A program made the translations under genes and the position numbers. A stretch of 8,758 nucleotides of DNA from contig CAYNFR010000054.1 in assembly GCA_964396595.1 (NCBI GenBank), positions 1 to 8,758 on the forward strand, given 5' to 3'. Positions within the stretch are counted from its first letter, which is position 1. Each line of letters opens with the position of its first letter. Of this stretch, positions 6,458 to 8,758 are shown one piece after another. The DNA is from CAYNFR01 sp964396595. GTDB lineage: Bacteria > Bacteroidota > Bacteroidia > Chitinophagales > Saprospiraceae. Under the pieces are notes generated by a model that had not been told where the DNA came from, made no database searches, and was given only the letters and a program-made list of their open reading frames with translations.

Positions 6458-7354
6458 ATGATGAATGTGATCAGGATTGCAACACGGGGAAGTGATCTTG
6501 CATTGTGGCAAGCTAGAGATTTACAGCACAAACTTAGTACAGCCGGTTGTCAGAGTGAATTGGTAATCCTCAAAACCAAAGGTGACAATATTCAACATCT
6601 GAGCTTTGACAAAATCGAAGGCAAAGGATTTTTTACCAAAGAAATAGAAGACGCTCTCATAAGCAATGATGCGGACATAGCCGTCCATAGCTTGAAGGAT
6701 CTACCGACCGAGGCTACGGAAGGGTTGATCTTGGCCGGACTTAGTGAGCGACAAGATGTGGCTGATATGCTTATCGCTTCCAAACAAAAACACGACCCCA
6801 CTCAGGCACTGCGTATCGCATCCGACTCCATCATCGGCTCTTCATCCATCAGAAGAAAAATGCAACTCCTGACACTTGATCCGCATGTCAACGTGCAGCC
6901 TATACGTGGCAATGTCCCGGGTAGATTAGCCAAAATAAATAATGGTGTAGTTGATGCTGTTATACTTGCCGCTGCAGGATTGAATAGACTACAGCTCGAC
7001 CTATCAGGCTACTATATACTGCGATTAAGTCCCGAAGAATTCGTCCCTGCCCCCGGGCAAGGTGCAATAGCATACCAATGCAGGACAGATGACTTGCTCA
7101 CACGTAAGATTCTCAACAAAATTCATAATCGATCGACAGCCGCGACGACCAATGTAGAGCGCCGTGTACTCCAGTTGCTCGGAGGAGGATGTCAGACACC
7201 TATCGGTGTGTATTGTCATCAAGATGCCCAGGCTAGTTACCACTGCTATGCATTCAAGGCAGCTACGGACGGAACACAAACCAGAAAGATCATGTATTCG
7301 TCCACAACGACTGCAGGCATGGCTGAAGCCGTAACAGAACAATTATCTCGTTAA
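6458..7354 (+). CDS. hemC: Hydroxymethylbilane synthase (porphobilinogen deaminase)
   Basis: Condenses four porphobilinogen units into hydroxymethylbilane, the precursor of the haem macrocycle, in the cytoplasm. The 298 residues are close to the usual 300-315. Domain 1 begins RIATRGSDLALWQA (6-19). The catalytic aspartate is Asp81 in VHSLKDLPTE (77-86). The substrate-binding pair is Arg132-Arg133 in GSSSIRRKMQL (127-137), followed by IRGNVPGRLAKI (149-160) and PAPGQGAIAYQCR (198-209). The dipyrromethane cofactor cysteine is Cys245 in LGGGCQTPIG (241-250). All residues needed for activity are seen. Two ATGs stand in tandem at 6458 and 6461, so the true start may be one codon later. No other haem gene is in the window, so hemC is separated from the rest of its pathway here. 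It is followed after 16 bases by an exonuclease-like gene in the same direction, probably on the same transcript. Confidence 0.96.
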   Translation: MMNVIRIATRGSDLALWQARDLQHKLSTAGCQSELVILKTKGDNIQHLSFDKIEGKGFFTKEIEDALISNDADIAVHSLKDLPTEATEGLILAGLSERQDVADMLIASKQKHDPTQALRIASDSIIGSSSIRRKMQLLTLDPHVNVQPIRGNVPGRLAKINNGVVDAVILAAAGLNRLQLDLSGYYILRLSPEEFVPAPGQGAIAYQCRTDDLLTRKILNKIHNRSTAATTNVERRVLQLLGGGCQTPIGVYCHQDAQASYHCYAFKAATDGTQTRKIMYSSTTTAGMAEAVTEQLSR

Positions 7355-7370
7355 CAAAATCACCCCAATT

Positions 7371-7961
7371 ATGTACCTCATCTTCGATACCGCCGCCAAT
7401 GGAAAACCTAAGAGCTACAAAGCACCCTATGATGATATATTCAATTGGCCTCGGCTACTGCATTTGAGTTGGATAATGCTTGGACAAGATCTCAAGCCAA
7501 TTATTGATTACGACTATATTATCAAGCCACAAGGCTATCAAGTGACAGACGAACAGCTTAAAGCGATTCACATTGAGCCGGAAGATATTGAAAAAAAAGG
7601 GCTAGACATTAAAGAGGCTCTCGCCCAATTTAAAGAATCTGTACAATCAGCTGATTACATCTTTGCTCACAATCTTGTGCTAAATGAATCCATCCTCGGT
7701 GCCGAATTTTACCGCGCATCCATTTCCAATCCACTCATCGCCGCCGAGAAATATTGCCTAATGCACGAAGGTACTTATTACTGCAAGCTGCCCGGCAAAA
7801 GGGGATATAAATGGCCCTCTCTTCAAGAGATGCACACCGTCATCTTCAAGCAAGGCTTCACCCCATCCAACAATGCCCGAGCAGATGCTATCGCCGCCGC
7901 CAGATGCTTTATCGCACTCAAGAAGGCACGCGCCTTCGAAGATATATTTGCGGAAGATTAG
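7371..7961 (+). CDS. DnaQ-fold 3'-5' exonuclease homologue with degraded active site
   Basis: A 196-residue protein of the DEDDh (RNase T / DNA polymerase III epsilon) fold. The scaffold is clear: YLIFDT at 2-7, NWPRLLHLSW at 25-34 (close to the NWPR...QLAW block of Bacteroidota exonucleases), FAHNLVLNESILGAEFYR at 98-115, KLPGKRGYKWPSLQEMH at 139-155 and ARADAIAAARCF at 169-180. The five catalytic residues are not kept. Asp6 is present, but the ExoI glutamate is Ala8 (DTA for DTE). The ExoII aspartate is Asn105 (HNLVLN for HNxxFD), the ExoIII histidine position is Asn167, and Asp172 remains. Two-metal catalysis therefore seems unlikely, and the protein may bind nucleic acid or a partner instead. 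The frame is intact over its length, which argues against simple decay. Substrate and role are unknown. It follows hemC by 16 bases and is probably co-transcribed. The fold is secure; inactivity is inferred. Confidence 0.85.
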   Translation: MYLIFDTAANGKPKSYKAPYDDIFNWPRLLHLSWIMLGQDLKPIIDYDYIIKPQGYQVTDEQLKAIHIEPEDIEKKGLDIKEALAQFKESVQSADYIFAHNLVLNESILGAEFYRASISNPLIAAEKYCLMHEGTYYCKLPGKRGYKWPSLQEMHTVIFKQGFTPSNNARADAIAAARCFIALKKARAFEDIFAED

Positions 7962-8528
7962 ATTTTGGTGGTAAGCGTACTCCTAGCCTTGACTCTTTTA
8001 CGCATTACGGGCCTGCGCCCAATGACGCATTAAGACATAGCAACTGTATTTCATAATTTGTAATTCTATACCTGACTTCCACACCTGAACACCCAAAATC
8101 ACAAAAAGACATACATTAAACATCGTTAAGCCATTAGTGAAAAATATGGAGTCAAATGATTTTATAAGGGGAGGATGTATTTAAGTAAATGCTAAGACAA
8201 AACAACGCGTTCTCGCAATACGAAGAGTTTGAATCATTCTAAGTATCTGGCGAAAGTTTATAATGCGCCCAAAATTAAATCCATAATTTCGAGTAAAATG
8301 GTTGGTATGACTGAGAGTCCGGTAAATATTTCTCAGGATAATAAGTAAACATTTTTATTGCCCCTTCCCGCGCTCTCCGCGCAAAAACGCATGGTAGCAT
8401 CAATAGAAAAGCAATTAGCTAAAACCACGCAATTAAAAAACAAATTTTGGCCAATCAGATAGGGACTGAACAACTACCAAAGGCGCTATTACATAAGGCA
8501 TTTGCGGGTTGAATTCAGGATTTGCTTT
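7962..8528. other. Gene-free AT-rich stretch downstream of the exonuclease homologue
   Basis: No convincing gene lies here. The start codons I found open frames of under 20 codons, for example one at 8168 preceded by AAGGGGAGG (6 codons) and one at 8298 (16 codons). Neither resembles anything I know. Small structures include a hairpin at 8003-8024 and GCGC-tctcc-GCGC at 8370-8382. No tRNA or rRNA signature was found. It may be the remains of a decayed gene or simply spacer. Confidence 0.5.
8000..8032. repeat. Hairpin flanked by ACGCATTA direct repeats
   Basis: ACGCATTA occurs at 8000-8007 and 8025-8032. Between and partly inside these copies, CATT (8003-8006) pairs with AATG (8021-8024), and GGGC (8009-8012) pairs with GCCC (8017-8020) around the loop CTGC, with a two-base bulge. 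It lies about 40 bases after the exonuclease stop codon and could mark the end of the hemC transcript. It has no T-run, so it would not act as a standard terminator. Confidence 0.4.
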
Positions 8529-8616
8529 TGCCCCGTTGGGGCGTTATGGGGGCGTTGCCCCTGAAATCTAAGGGCTTTGCCCTAAGTTAATGCTGCAAGC
8601 CCTTTGGGCTTTTTTT
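8529..8616 (+). repeat. Cluster of four GC-rich triloop hairpins
   Basis: Four hairpins stand in a row, each with a three-base loop: GCCCC-gtt-GGGGC (8530-8542), GGGGC-gtt-GCCCC (8549-8561), AGGGC-ttt-GCCCT (8571-8583) and AAGCCC-ttt-GGGCTT (8597-8611). Hairpins 1 and 4 have the C-rich arm first; 2 and 3 have the G-rich arm first. Arms of neighbouring hairpins are therefore also complementary, so alternative folds are possible. The layout recalls REP-like intergenic palindromes that are dispersed in many bacterial genomes; I recall similar GCCCC/GGGGC clusters in Bacteroidota but cannot check copy number. Confidence 0.7.
8597..8616 (+). terminator. Intrinsic terminator-like hairpin with T-run
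   Basis: AAGCCC and GGGCTT pair in a six-base stem around a TTT loop, and T continues to 8616. This is a textbook rho-independent form for plus-strand transcription. It lies about 640 bases after the exonuclease gene, so it would serve hemC and that gene only if their transcript is long. It is also the last member of the hairpin cluster and may simply be part of the repeat. Confidence 0.5.
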
Positions 8617-8665
8617 AAAAATATACATATAATAAAGAAATTGTAGTATAAAGATAATCCTGAGA

Positions 8666-8758
8666 CGATATATTGCCCCAAAGGGCTATCGCACCAAGAC
8701 ACCGCAACGCCCTATCGCTATATCATACCCCTACACCAGCCCCAAAGGGGCGAAAGCA
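8666..8758. repeat. Second palindrome-rich cluster, cut by the window end
   Basis: GCCC-caaa-GGGC (8675-8686) and GCCCC-aaa-GGGGC (8739-8751) share their design with the cluster at 8529-8616. Between them, CTATCGC is repeated at 8686-8692 and 8712-8718, and GATATA (8667-8672) is the reverse complement of TATATC (8719-8724). GGGC at 8683-8686 could also pair with GCCC at 8709-8712. The whole could fold as a larger nested structure. It continues past the edge, so its full extent is unknown. Confidence 0.5.

Noticed and set aside
7811..8056. Plus-strand frame overlapping the exonuclease 3' end
   Set aside because: It is the shifted frame of the exonuclease gene, of low complexity and Arg-rich, with no independent start signal.
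8168..8185. Tiny ORF with a strong AAGGGGAGG ribosome-site-like sequence
   Set aside because: Only six codons; strong Shine-Dalgarno sites are not typical of Bacteroidota, and nothing else supports translation.
8529..8758. CRISPR array at the right end
   Set aside because: The repeats are short palindromes of differing sequence and spacing, without equal direct repeats or spacers and without cas genes.

Overview
The window looks like chromosomal DNA of a Bacteroidota bacterium, probably a Saprospiria- or Sphingobacteriia-like lineage; the class is only inferred. The main evidence is one reading frame that fuses LpxC to FabZ, an arrangement typical of this phylum, in the order lpxD - lpxC/fabZ - lpxA. 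Shine-Dalgarno sequences are weak, and several TAnnTTTG motifs resemble the Bacteroidota -7 promoter element.

Layout. Positions 1-341 hold no gene I can support. Positions 342-2084 (minus strand) hold a compact AT-rich set: an AraC-type regulator, a small VOC (glyoxalase-fold) protein and an exported DUF6265-like protein. A 316-base gap follows. Positions 2401-6340 (minus strand) hold the lipid A block: lpxD, the lpxC/fabZ fusion, lpxA and a stand-alone ABC-type ATPase. The last three overlap by a few bases and are probably translationally coupled. The 117-base gap at 6341-6457 separates this block from a divergent plus-strand pair: hemC (hydroxymethylbilane synthase) and a DnaQ-fold exonuclease homologue. 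The remaining 797 bases (7962-8758) have no convincing gene but carry a dense set of short GC-rich hairpins, one of which looks like an intrinsic terminator.

How the genes work together. LpxA, LpxC and LpxD catalyse the first three committed steps of lipid A synthesis. FabZ, fused to LpxC, works in fatty acid elongation on the same 3-hydroxyacyl-ACP pool that LpxA and LpxD use, so the fusion joins the enzymes competing for one substrate. The ABC ATPase is co-transcribed with them, but no membrane partner is present. HemC makes the linear tetrapyrrole precursor of haem. The AraC/VOC/DUF6265 set has clearly lower GC than the lipid A block and may have been acquired separately.

Most unusual points. 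The exonuclease homologue keeps its fold motifs but has lost three of the five DEDDh catalytic residues. The ABC ATPase lacks the usual Q-loop glutamine and H-loop histidine. The right end carries four consecutive triloop hairpins with alternating arm polarity, followed by a second related cluster. I do not see a defence island, CRISPR array, tRNA, rRNA or intact mobile element. All calls come from reading the sequence and remembered family features, with no database search.
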